From the NCBI RefSeq assembly GCF_018687715.1, contig NC_056755.1, forward strand, positions 14,586,001-14,650,000: a stretch of 64,000 nucleotides of DNA. The letters are read 5' to 3'. Under the pieces are notes generated by a model. The model did no database searches and was not told the DNA's origin. It worked only from the letters and a program-made list of their open reading frames with translations. The stretch's first letter is position 1; every line of letters starts with the position of its first letter. This DNA comes from Carya illinoinensis. Lineage: Eukaryota; Streptophyta; Magnoliopsida; Fagales; Juglandaceae. The position numbers and the translations under genes were made by a program. Positions 34,918 through 46,004 of the stretch are shown here, in pieces.

Positions 34918-35139
34918 TAGTATCAGAGCCCTTGATTAATGTCAGACTCAATTCTATAGAGTATTTGTTTTAAAATGGTTCCGCTAAATTTAAGTCTAAC
35001 AATTTTTTTTATATCTTCCCTATGGTCGAGTAGCCTTCACGATTGGAACATGAATATCATTAGATGCATCATTTTCAATGCCTATTTAGGAGAGTTCTTC
35101 TCAATACCTACTTTATTGCTAGATTGTACAGCCTGCACT

Positions 35140-35583
35140 TGTCACAGTTCATGTGATGAGAATTGGGGCATGGGGAAAGGGATGGTCTGGCAGGGTGGGC
35201 TGGAGGTTTAAGTCAGATAGGCAACTTTGGATTGTGGGAAATGGGCCTAGCCCATAAATTTACTTCATCTTAGTTTAAGTCCATTTATATTATTTTGCTT
35301 TAGCCCCTAAGGCCTAGAACTAGTTCTTGTTAATGTTTTTACTCTTTTATCCTTTTATTTGTTAGTTATGAATATTTCCTATTGTCTCGTAATGGTACAC
35401 CCCGGTAGCATGTTCTCTATATAGCAGTGGGGACCATCTAAGAAAAGGCATCTGGAAAATTGTTGTCCTTTTTTGTTTTTTTTTTTTTGTTTTTCTTGTC
35501 ATCTTCCCCCCTTTTCGAGGTTCTCACCCTCTAAGTGAGCATATTCCCCCATTGAGTGCAATTACATATGTGAGTATGTTACA
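35140..35583 (+). mobile_element. Ty3/gypsy 5' LTR and primer-binding site
   Basis: Begins TGTCACAG and ends GTATGTTACA, followed two bases later by TGGTATCAGAGAAG (35587-35600), an initiator-methionine tRNA primer site. The related 3' LTR is at 38756. The two are clearly homologous over their first 200 bp but differ at many, mostly transition, positions, so the insertion is old. Confidence 0.88.
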
Positions 35584-35642
35584 ATATGGTATCAGAGAAG
35601 TTGGATCCATAATGAGTATCACAAATAGCAGAAGGAACCAAA

Positions 35643-36340
35643 ATGAATCAATTACATGAAGAACTAGCATCTCTAAAAAAATTGACAGATTGACAATTCA
35701 AGACAATTGAGATATAGATTTTGGCATTGAAAAGGCAGTTTAATGAAGTTGTCCAACAACTGGTAGCCCTAAAGACAAAGATACAGAGAAGAAACCAAGA
35801 AGCTTCTCATGGGGAGACATCCCAAGTGCCCCACCATTTCCAGCAACAAGAGGAGTCTTTTAAACATGTAGGAGATGCATACCCAAGGTCATTAAGAATT
35901 AATTTTCCTAGTTTTAATGGTGAAGACCCTAATGGATGGTTATATAAGGCCAACCATTATATGACACCCTACCACAACACAAGTTTGAGGCATGCTTCCT
36001 TCAACATGGAAGGACAATCATGTATGGTTTCAGGACTAGGAAAAGTCTAGAAATTTGAGCCACTAGGAAGAATTTACTAAGGCCTTATTAACTAGGTTTG
36101 AGCCAAGTTCCTATGATGATCTCATGAAGACCCTACCCTGTCTCAAGCAGACTGGTTCTATTGAGGAGTACAAATCTAAGTTTGAGGCCTTATCTAATTT
36201 TTTAAGGAGATTGTCATATTCTTATAAACTGAGTTGCTCCCTTAGTGAGTTGAGGGATGACATTAGATTACCAGTAAGAATGTTTAATCTTGATACCTTA
36301 CTCACTACCTATAGCCTTGCAAAAATATAGGAAGAATATT
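35643..36340 (+). pseudogene. Ty3/gypsy gag remnant
   Basis: From the ATG at 35643 one frame reads through two early stops and then an open stretch (35721-36050): a basic/Gln-rich coiled region followed by the retrotransposon gag domain start (RINFPSFNGEDPNGWLYKAN). After a frame break the rest of the domain reads at 36124-36330 (LPCLKQTGSIEEYKSKFEAL and LRDDIRLPVRMFNL). The DIRLPVRM signature is familiar from chromovirus (Reina-like) gag; that clade is an inference. Several stops and shifts make it non-functional. Confidence 0.85.
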
Positions 36341-36656
36341 TGGGGGTTACTAAAAGATATTGGAAGGAAATGACACCATCCTCTGAACCAGGGTTACTAA
36401 AAACCCCCAAACTGGGCCGATACAACAAACCTTAAGGGCTTATCCCAACACCTCTTCCTCTATATCTTTAATTAAAAATAGTTTTGGTCTAGAACACTTG
36501 TGGTCGGCATTTCACTTGGAATCATAGCAGTAGCACAACCCCTTATCCCTCCTTTCTTTTATTTGGTTTGGGCTAATTTTCTAAGTTGGTACAAGAGCTT
36601 CGGAAAAGATTGAAGTCAGACGTAAGGGTAGTCAACTTGAAATTTCATTACATGCT

Positions 36657-37031
36657 ATGGTTGGCTCCCAGGGGCCCAAAACTATGAGAGTTTGTGGTAA
36701 GGTTAGGAACCAAGAAGTGAATGTTCTTATCGCTTTAGGAAGTACCCACAATTTCTTAGACCCCTTGATTATTGAGAGAGCTACTCTAGCCATTAAGAGG
36801 TGTGAGAAGGTAAGGGTTAGAGTTGCTAATGGTGAACAAAATGTGAGTGAAGGTAAGTGTGCTGAGATGAAGTTCAGGCTGCAGGGCAACATGTTTTCCA
36901 TAGAGGTGCATGTACTAGTGCTAGCTGGATGCAACATGGTGTTGGTGGTTCAGTGGTTGAAAGAATTGGGGCCAATTCTATGGGACTTTGTGAATCGATC
37001 TATGAAGTTCCAATATAATGCAGGACAATAA
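36657..37031 (+). pseudogene. Ty3/gypsy aspartic protease remnant, catalytic Asp lost
   Basis: The open segment of 124 codons is a retropepsin-like fold. The active-site triad region, normally D-S/T-G-S-T-H, reads ALGSTHNFLD, so the catalytic Asp has become Ala. The downstream flap and core (EVHVLVLAGCNMVLVVQWL) match the family. It sits between gag and reverse transcriptase in the usual order. Confidence 0.85.
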
Positions 37032-37285
37032 GTCTTAAAGGACTTAACCTCAATGCCCGAATTGAAGAAGGGAATCCCAACCAGAACAAAAAATTGGAAA
37101 AAAAGGGGTTGCTACTCCAATTAATAGAAGAGGAAAAGAACTCGTGGCCTGAAAACCTACCCCAATCCCTCTACCCTATTAAACCAATATAGTGATGTGC
37201 TTGGAGAACCAAAATGCTTGCCCCTAAACCAAATCCAAGATCATGCAACTACCTTACTTCCTAACACACCCCCAATTTTTGTAAG

Positions 37286-38640
37286 ACCCTATAGATAACC
37301 ATATTTTCAAAATGATGAAATCGAGAAGATTGTGAGGGAGCTACTAAGTATTGGAGTAATTCAACCTAGACAAAGCCCGTACTCAATTCTAGTTCTACTA
37401 GTAAGAAAGCCTACTAGATCTTGGAGGATGTGTGTGGAGTGTAGGGCTTTAAATAAAGTGACTGTGAAGGACAATGACTCCATCTCAGTTGTGGAAGAGC
37501 TACTGGAGGAAGTTAATCATTTTTTAAGTTGGATTTATGCTCTAGTTATCACAAGATCAGAGTAAAGGTAGAAGATATTTTTAAAATTGCCTTCAGTACT
37601 CATGAAGGTCACTACGAATTTTTGGTTATGCCATTTAGGCCAACCAATACCCCCTCCACCTTCCAAAGTCTCATGAATGAGATTTTTAAACCATACCTAA
37701 AGAAATTTATTCTGGCATCTTTTGATGATATATTAATCTATAGTCATATAGTTGAGGACCATTTTCTACATTTTCAAACTACTCCAAAAATTTTGAGGCA
37801 ACACAATCTGCTGGCCAAACCTTCTAAATGTAAGTTTACTAGTAGGGAGGTGGCCTACCTTGAGCACCTAATCTCAACTGAGAGGGGTGGGGGTGAGGGC
37901 AAACCCTGAAAAACTTAAAGCTATGGAAGAATATCCGTTCCCTACCTCTCTTAAGTCTTTGAGGGGATTTTTGGGCCTAACTGGATACTATAAGAGGTTT
38001 ATTAATGGGGTATGGGGGCATTGTTGGGCCTCTCATTGCTTTGCTAAAGAAGAACTAGTTTTTATGGACTCAAGAAGCCAATGAGGCATTTTGTGAGCTA
38101 AAGAAGGCTATCATGAGCCCACTAGTACTAATATTCCATGACTTTTCATTACCTTTCACAATAGAATGTGATGTCTTGGAAATAGCCATAAGGGTTGTGT
38201 TAATGCAGAAAAATAGGCCAGTTGCATACTATAGCCAAGACCTCAAGGGAAGAATTTTGACTTGGTCTATCTATGAAAAAGAGCTTTATGCTTTAGTGGC
38301 AACCATACAAAAATGGGGTCTCTATCTTTTTAAGTAATCAATCTTTCACAGTGAGAACAAACCACTAAAGTTTGAAGTACTTACTTGAGCAGAAAGTAGG
38401 GACCCATTTATAGTATAAGTAGATTTTTAAACTTTAAGGATATGACCTAATGGTGGAATTTAAGAAAGGGTAGGAGAATAAAGTGGCTGATGCTTTGTTC
38501 AGGAAGGATGATAACATTGGTCTAGAAAATGAAGTTAGCATCTTAGCTATGTCCCTTGCAACCACAGAATGGTGGGATAGGATCAAGACAAGGTATGACA
38601 ATGATACCCACACTTCTAATTTAGTCACTCAACAACTAGA
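37286..38640 (+). pseudogene. Ty3/gypsy reverse transcriptase and RNase H remnant; integrase absent
   Basis: Reverse transcriptase reads at 37332-37565 (LLSIGVIQPRQSPYSILVLL) and, after a frameshift, at 37529-37909, with the catalytic box SFDDILIYS intact (about 37717-37743). The segment KLKAMEEYPFPTSLKSLRGF follows. RNase H then reads at 38113-38337 (IECDVLEIAIRVVLMQ) and ends near ADALFRKDD (38485-38511). About 250 bp later comes the polypurine tract AAGGGGGGCTC and the 3' LTR. In this family integrase should follow RNase H with about 1.2 kb of coding sequence, so it has been deleted. Confidence 0.87.
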
Positions 38641-38755
38641 GGGTATGGGGTACTCTACCTTAGAAATCCTCTAGTAAAGGGGTCTATTCCTATATAAATA
38701 GAGGAATTGGAGGTAGCCACACCTTGCAAGCAAGGTGTTTTAACAAGGGGGGCTC

Positions 38756-39005
38756 TGTCACAATTCGTGTGAAGAGGATTAGGGCACGGGGAAAGGGATT
38801 GTCTAGTAGGGTGGGCTGGAGGTTTAAGTCAGATAGACAACTTTAGATCGTGGGGAATGGGCCTAGCCCATAAGTTTACTTCATCTTAGTTTAAGTCCAT
38901 TTACTTTACTTTGCTTTGGCCCTTGAGGCCCCCAAAACTAGTACGCCTTGGGAGCATGTTCCCTATATAGTAGCGAGGACCATTTGTGAAAAGGCATCTA
39001 GAAAG
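38756..39005 (+). mobile_element. Ty3/gypsy 3' LTR, truncated
   Basis: It follows the polypurine tract and begins TGTCACAATTCGTGTGAAG. It aligns with the 5' LTR through GGGTGGGCTGGAGGTTTAAG and ATGGGCCTAGCCCATAA, skips about 85 bp, and resumes at GGGAGCATGTTCCCTATATA. It then stops matching near 39005, so roughly the last 100 bp are missing or replaced. Confidence 0.82.
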
Positions 39006-39658
39006 AGTCACTGCACTTTCAAACTTTTGAGGATATTGTCATATTGTGTGGTATCAAATGCCCAATTGTTTTGCTTCTTTTGCTCGACCTCCGCATCTAT
39101 ATATATATATATAGAGAGAGAAAGCGAGAGAGAGAGAGAAAGAGGGCTCTAAATGGTCAGCCTAAGGCGAAGAACGACTTTACATCAAGCATGGCCTCTC
39201 TTGGAGCTCCCTTTTGCTTTGTCTGCATTGCCATCCAGCTTTAACTATCACAAAATTTTCTTATTGCTTTTGCCATTTTGATCTTGTTCCAATGCATAAA
39301 AAGATCAAGTGTTGTAAAAAGAATGGTGTCTTAGTATTTTCCCAGTATCATTTTTTGGCAAGCTTGTCGCTTGTCGATGTTTTTCCAATATTCAACACTA
39401 CTTATTCTAAAATCAAATTTCAGAATTAAGTTCACATGGTTTCAAATCATCCGATTTGTGAAGACCCCATCCAAACACTAGGTTATTTTCGCGACAAGCT
39501 TGTCACCACTTGGTTCTTTCCAACCTTCAACACTGCTCGTTCTAAAATGAAATTTTAAAATTAAGTTTGTATGGTGCAAATAATCCAATGAAAGTCTGAT
39601 CTTATACCCTATCACATACGTGTAGTGACTCACTCACATACATTTTTGACGTTGTTTT
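39006..39658. other. Spacer with TA/GA microsatellite
   Basis: A (TA)n tract at 39098-39112 runs into a GA-rich tract at 39112-39145. The rest holds no gene. Two related stretches of about 70 bp (39350-39430 and 39490-39570, sharing CAACACT.CT..TTCTAAAAT and AAATTAAGTT) form a weak direct repeat. Confidence 0.5.
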
Positions 39659-39988
39659 TCATGTAGAAAAAATTTGCATGCTCCATTTTCCTCCTCTAAT
39701 TGGAAAGTCTCTCATTAGATTTTTTATTTTTTTATTTTTATTTTTATTTTTATGTAGAAATTTGCATGCATGAAAGTCAAAATGCCTAAATATTCGATGC
39801 CAAATCCATGAATCGCCAGCTTGAGCCTTCATAGTCGATTTTGTTGCATATTGCTGATGAATGAGAGAATTTCTACTTTTACCCACCTTAATTTGACTCA
39901 CTTCTTGATTCTTATTTACATCATATATAGTCCAATCATTTCCTTCAAAATGTAGAGAATATTCATTCTCCATCATTTTACTAACACT

Positions 39989-41455
39989 CACTACAACAAA
40001 TACTGGCTTTTCCCACAAGTTCTTTTTTCAAGATAGAATCATATTGGCAGATTTGTATATATAATGGTGTTTCAATGAATGTTGGTAGATTTATATATCA
40101 GATGGTGGTTATATATGTATAAAAGGTTATTATGGAAGTCAATTTCGGTACACTTTATTTTGAGGTTTTGATCTTCAACGGATATTTGGATTCTTTGTTG
40201 GGATATATGTGAGTTTAACGGGGTTTAATTTCTACTAATTGTCATTGGTGAAAACAAACTATTATATAGTGTCTAGTTGGTGAGGAAACAGGTTTTATCA
40301 CAATCTTATTTCTAGAAAATGTGTATCGTGGGAAAAAATATACTGCCCACATAATGGATTAATGGGAAAAAAATTAGACCATAATAGAAAATGGACTCCA
40401 ATTAAGATAGACGGGGTGCGAACATGTTCATGGCAAAAAGAATTTTCCTGCAAATATTTTAGTTGTGTAGTTTTGGAAAAAGAATTTTTTTTCCCCATCG
40501 ATACCAATGATGGTAAAAGAAATAGTTGCAATCATATTATTTCACATGAAATAACATTTTCCCATGAGTGTATGTCATGGAATTGACTAAGAGCCACCAC
40601 ACCAAATAATCAACATAAAGGTTATTGTCACCACAATTGTCTGGTTGGCAACAAAATTTGTCACAGAGGAAAATAGGTATTGCCGCAATAGCAGGTCATT
40701 GGAAAAGGTATTTCTTTCCCACCAAATAATATTTTGGTGGGTAAATTATTATTCCTCATGAATTATATGCCATGAGCATGTCACCAACAAAATTGGTGGC
40801 AAAAGGTTTTTTCTCACATAATCCCCACCTGTTTTGACCAATGACCCTAATGGAATTGACTAATGGCCACCACACCAAATCTTCAGCATAAAGGCTATTG
40901 TCAACACGATGCATATTACTCATTTCTTTTGTCACAACCACAATACATGGATAAAGTAGTTTGGCTACGATAAGGTATCACAAGGAATATCTATTTCAAA
41001 TAATACAAACTATTGGATAGTAAGTTCTTTCGGCAAATATAGAGGTTAATAAAACTCAATTGTCACCAAAAGTAGTCATCCCAAAACTAACACTAGCCAT
41101 AACCTAGTGAGTGGGGAAAAAATTTATAAGACCAAACTTTCGACAAAATGTTTCATGGCTAATATAGTTTTTCGGATTGTTCGCTCTGGTGACAAATGAT
41201 GTATTTGTCACCACAATAGTCTGGTTGGCAACGAAACTTGCCACAGAGGAAAACAGGTATTGCTGCAACTATCGATCGTGGGAAAAGATTTTTTTTCCCA
41301 CCAAATAATATTTTGGTGGGTAAATTATTTTTCGTCATGAATTATATACTGCAAACATGTCACCAACAAAATTTGTGAATTTTTTTTTTTCTCATATAAT
41401 CCCCACTTGTTTAGACCAATGACCCCCATGGAAAAAGCTATTGTTTGTTCTAGTG
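39989..41455. mobile_element. Non-autonomous CACTA (En/Spm-type) transposon
   Basis: The left end is CACTACAACAAATACTGGCT. The right end reads on the minus strand CACTAGAACAAACAATAGCT. The element is flanked by ACT on both sides (39986-39988 and 41456-41458), the 3-bp duplication expected for CACTA elements. The copia reading continues across it. Inside, a segment of about 230 bp is repeated (about 40625-40850 and 41205-41430; shared GTCTGGTTGGCAAC and CCACCAAATAATATTTTGGT). A shorter repeat of GCCACCACACCAAAT..TCA.CATAAAGG.TATTGTCA occurs at 40592 and 40866. No transposase is coded. Confidence 0.92.
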
Positions 41456-41881
41456 ACTAAGCAAGCTTTGGTCGAGACTAGGAACGAGAAGAACATCCTT
41501 GATGTATCTCATTCCTTTCTTTGTATTAATAGCAATTGTACATTTTCCTATTGCATCTACTAAAATACCATTTTCCATCTTGATTTTTGCCTTGACAGAG
41601 GAATCTATATTGCTAAATATACTTTCATTGGGCATCATATGGTTACTGCATCCATTGTCTAAATGTCACTTTTCATGTTTATCTCATAAGCAAGTTGGCA
41701 TGCATAGAACAAATGCTCCTTGCTGTCTTCTTCAAAAAAAATTTCCTTGATGATTATTTTTTAAATGGAAAACTTGTTTAGTATATCCAAACTTTTTACA
41801 ATCTCTATGTTAAGTCTTTCCACAATTCCAACAATCTTTCTCAAGATGGCTTTGTCTTCTTGCATATGCCACATTGTAGGT

Positions 41882-41882
<1 letters not shown>

Positions 41883-41942
<60 letters not shown>
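41883..41942 (+). repeat. (CT)n microsatellite, about 60 bp
   Basis: An uninterrupted CT run lying where the copia nucleocapsid zinc finger would be on the minus strand. Confidence 0.95.
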
Positions 41943-41950
<8 letters not shown>

Positions 41951-42732
41951 TTCCCCTTACATTTTCATGTTTTCTTCCCATTGAGATATCGATCCTCATT
42001 TGGAGTTCTTGTGACATTTTCTTTCAGATTCTCTTAATTTTTGAACTTTTATGTTAAGCTTAGATTGAAAGACATTCTCTAGTGAGGTGTCGGAATGCCT
42101 ATTCAATCTTTGCTCATGTACTTGTAGATAGCCCACTAGTTTTATGATTGACATAGATGATAAGTCCTTAGACTTTTCAATTGTAGCTATAATAGGATCA
42201 TATTTTTCCATCATGTTGATTAATATCTTCTGTACCAGTCTTTGAAAAGATATTTCTTCTCCATAAGCTCTCATCTGATTTACAATTTCCATCATCCTCG
42301 AAAAACAATCTTCAGCAATTTTAGAATCTTTCATTCTAAGATTCTCCAATTCTCTTCTTAAAGTTTGGAGCTTGATAGTTCGTACCTTGGTGTTATCTTG
42401 GAACTCCTCTTGCAACATGTCCCAAGCCTGCTTTGATGATTTAGCTCATATAATTTTTGAAAAGGTTGTATTAATTCGTGTTTATTGGAGAGTGGAAAAA
42501 GCTTTGGCATCTTTTTGTTTAAGCTCCTTTTGTTTTGATGTTTGACTTGTAGAGACACAACTTCCTTTAGTAAGATTTGCAACTCCATCTTCAACCACCT
42601 CCCATAAATCTTGAGATTGAAAAAATTTCATCATTTTGATATTCTAATTGTCGTGATTTTCAACACGTTGAAGAACTGGAGGCCATGGTGGCCTTCACCC
42701 AAAATTGATCAGAGTTGAGTTCTGATACAACT

Positions 42733-43059
42733 GTTGGAAATTGCAAGTTGATATTTAGTTAAATCAGTAAGTTGTGACAAAAAGATAGAGAAATTAGGAA
42801 GACTTTTATGATTGAGTTCTTCCAAGTATTGTAGAAAAGACCCTACATTGGGTATATAGATATAGGGGAAATAGATACATTTTATATATAACCACCCCTT
42901 ACAACTTCCTAGGCATAATAAATAAACTAGACACTTGCACATGTTTCAATGTTCAATGGACTTTGGCTACCGTACAATGAACATGACTATTTACAAGATA
43001 TTCAAGAAAATACATTGACTTTTAACATATACAATTGTGCTCTTTTTGTAAGTCTAACA
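42733..43059 (-). mobile_element. Copia 5' LTR of the minus-strand element (327 bp)
   Basis: On the minus strand it begins TGTTAGACTTACAAAAAGAG and ends CAATTTCCAACA. It is followed by a primer site (GTTGTATCAGAAC, 42719-42731) that resembles TGGTATCAGAGC with mutations. Gag reads onward from here in the same direction. The other LTR has been lost. Confidence 0.82.
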
Positions 43060-43654
43060 GGCCACTTGCATTCTTTAAGAAACCTTATATGGAATTTCAA
43101 ATAGAAAATCTATGCAGCCTTAGCTTTTAGATTGAAGATGGTAAGAACTTTGATTTTTAATTGATTGAGAAGACTTTACTGAGAACAAACTTGGTAAAGC
43201 ATACATCTAAATTCAAAGGGCCGGGAGGACTAGCTTGCATATTGCATGGCGTGAATATTGGTCTAGTTGAGTACGTAGGATCAACACCCAATTTGAATTT
43301 AGAAAAGTGCATGAGAGATTCATCTGCTGAGTAGATGGGAAAGATAGATGGAAAATTTAGAGAATATTTTTTCATTGCAAATTTTTATTTAAAAAAGAAA
43401 AAAGAATATGATGGTACTACGTAACCATGAATTCATTTATTGATGAACTTTCACTTATGGCCAAAAAAAATACCAGATTTACGTCTTTGGACTCTTTGGC
43501 AATTGCATAATCTATTCTGCTTGGTGTTTATTGCTACATTTGTTAGCATTCTACATAGATAACTAACCAAGCATACCCGTCTTTAGCCATGCCATCTTGT
43601 TGATTTGCATATAATTTTCACATTTTCTAATAGCACTCTCTTCACTTTATATGT
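43060..43654. other. Spacer between copia LTR and kinase pseudogene
   Basis: An open plus-strand stretch of about 45 codons near 43195-43340 (KFKGPGGLACILHGVNIGLV) is not recognised. The extracellular and transmembrane exons expected upstream of the kinase remnant were not found. Confidence 0.35.
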
Positions 43655-46004
43655 GCAGAAAGTTGCAATCAACAAGATGGACATGCAATCAACTAGAAAG
43701 TTCCTTGCTGAATTAAATATTTTAACTCATGGTCATCACTTGAACTTGGTAAAGTACTTTCTTTCCCAACACCAACACAAAAGCGAGAAATTAAGCTTTA
43801 GGTAAATGTTTACTTTTGTATCACATAGGGGATAGACGATCTAGCTTTTCTAGTACATTTCTTATTTCTATTTTTCAATATATATCATTTTACTTTGTCA
43901 TATTAACACATATATTAGGTAAGGGAATAGAAGATCAAATTGTTTAACTAAAATTATGAAAGATCAAAATAATAAAGGTTTTATTCTTTTAGAGGATGTA
44001 ATTTGTTGCATAATACTTCAAGGTATACTAACTTAATTAAATAAAATACTATTCAATTAATAAATTTTGTTATTCCTGGACATATCATAGTTTACAAGTA
44101 CTAGTTTAACATAATTCCTGAGTGGATTGTCTTTGTAGAGATATCCATGTAAATTAATACATCACCGATTGAACTGACCTGTTTACATAATTGTTATATA
44201 CACAACCATCCCACATGGGAAATCTCACTGTATATTATTAGATTCCTCAAGGGTCTGTTATGCCATTTATCGTACGATATTCAATGCCATCCATTACAAA
44301 ATATTAGTCACAAAATAAGAACAATAGATAGAATAATTGAAGCACTTATAGTTGTGGCATCAACATTTAATTTGCAAGTAAGCTAACCCTATTGCCAAGG
44401 TATCCTATTTTTATTTGCAACTTTATTTTTGCAAAATGTAGCCTGCTAGCCGCAAGAATCAAAATAATAGTAGATGGAAGTCTTACAACTTATCTCTAAT
44501 GCATTAGTACAGTAGTGCATTTTTCTCTCATTTACTAGTGTAAATGAATATTCAAGATGTGCGATGTTTTTTCCCCCCTCTTCTGCTCATTATATATCAC
44601 TTAACAAAAAATCGTATAAGGTGCAGTTGATTGGATATTGTGTTGAGGGGTCTCTTTTCCTAGTCTATGAATATATTGAGAATGGCAACTTAAGCCAACA
44701 TTTGCGTGGCTCCTTAGGTGAGATCCCATGCGCATGGTAATTAGGATCTATATAGATGGTCATATTCAGAAAAATGCTTATAATTGGATTGACATTTATT
44801 GCAGGGAGGGACCCATTGCCATGGTCTACTCGAGTACACTATTCCTATCTATATTCATTGTGATATTAAATCAGCGAGTATATTGATAGACAAGAACTTC
44901 CATAGAAAGGTTGTATAAGTGATTTTGGTGTTAAAGATGTTCATAAGCTTGTTCAAGTTGTTGTATTGAAAAACATCTCTACTCCCCACCCATCTTGTGG
45001 AAACATTTGGATACATGGCACCTGAGTAAGTTGGTCTTTTAGGCAGTAACAAATTTAGAAATAATGAAAGATAAGTGTTTTGGTAGCATATGCATGCAAG
45101 CTGCTACAAGGACAATTGACTGTAATTTTTGAGCAATTTTCCAACCTTAGATACATATCTATCTATGTGATTATTTGCATTTGCTGATATGTTAATTTCA
45201 CAGATCCCTCATGCATGGAGTCATGGACTCATTCCCAATTAAGGAGGAAAAGTTAATGTATGGATTTGCCTATACAAATTGAATAAACTTTAACCCATTT
45301 TTTTGTGCAGATATGCTCCTTGCAAAGATTTTTCTCTCAAAGTAGATATATATGCCTTTGGGGTTGTCCTTTATGAACTGATTTATGTGAAGCCAGCTAT
45401 GTTTAAGTCAAACAGTTCCACTGTTGAACATAAAAGTCTTGTGACATTGGTAAATCTTACCACTCTTTTAATAAAGGCTTCATATAAAGCCTTTTTTATG
45501 CTGAATTTTCCTCCTTTCCTACCCCTTATAAATTGTTTTGGAAAAGCCACATTGATATATTTCCTGTGATTTGCAGTTTGAGGATGCTCTTAATCGGCCT
45601 CAGCTTGGAGATGACTACCCACTTGACTCAGTTTGGAAGATGAAATAACCTTTTACAAAATCCAGGTACTATTTACTTTTACAATTTCCAATGGAGCAAA
45701 TCTATGGAGATGTTTGATTGCAGGTGTTCATGCTTGCTAGAGAATGTACACTGAAGAATCCACAACTACGTCCAAGTATGAGAGCTATCGTGATTGCCTT
45801 GATGACACTTTCATCCACATTCGATGTCTAAGGATTGGGATCCTGTCCATTCCGATTTTCAAAATCAAGCTCTCGAAAATCTCTATCTTATTATGTTCCC
45901 TGTGTTTTCTAATCAATGATCTAGAGAAGAAGGAAGTGAATCCTCCATTAAACAATCTAGAACAACCAACTACTAAGTCTATTTCACAGCTATGGTGTCA
46001 ATAA
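43655..46004 (+). pseudogene. LysM receptor-like kinase (CERK1/LYK-type) kinase-domain pseudogene
   Basis: Six exon-like segments with GT-AG borders: about 43659-43750 ([20 protein letters not shown]), 44625-44718 ([20 protein letters not shown]), 44805-45026, 45311-45450 (KVDIYAFGVVLYELIYVKPA), 45577-45665 and 45724-45870. They spell the kinase domain of a chitin/Nod-factor receptor type RLK. The third segment lacks the stretch before the catalytic loop, has HCDIKSAS where HRDIKSAN is usual, and has a frameshift and a stop near DFG. The APE region (PTHLVETFGYMAPE) is in another frame. The fifth segment ends in a stop. Introns are retained, so this is a decayed gene copy and not a retrocopy. 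Ectodomain exons are missing. A functional paralogue would act at the plasma membrane in chitin or symbiotic signalling. Confidence 0.87.

Larger units (their letters stand above)
39659..42594 (-). pseudogene. Copia gag/protease/pre-integrase remnant, interrupted by a CACTA element
   Basis: Read on the minus strand, gag comes first. It occupies 42358-42594 and, in another frame, 41996-42418 (UBN2-type gag: LQTLRRELENLRMKDSKIAE, then SRMMEIVNQMRAYGEEI). A zinc-finger region degraded into a (CT)n run follows. The protease/pre-integrase segment is at 41450-41638 (YIKDVLLVPSLDQSLLS). It stops at the CACTA insertion and resumes at 39659-40018 (VSKMMENEYSLHFEGNDW, then WIWHRIFRHFDFHACKFLHK). Integrase, reverse transcriptase, RNase H and the far LTR are missing, so the element is truncated at about 39650. 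Confidence 0.87.

Noticed and set aside
43157..43375. Open frames on both strands upstream of the kinase pseudogene
   Set aside because: No recognised domain and no splice partners; could be a remnant but there is no support for a function.
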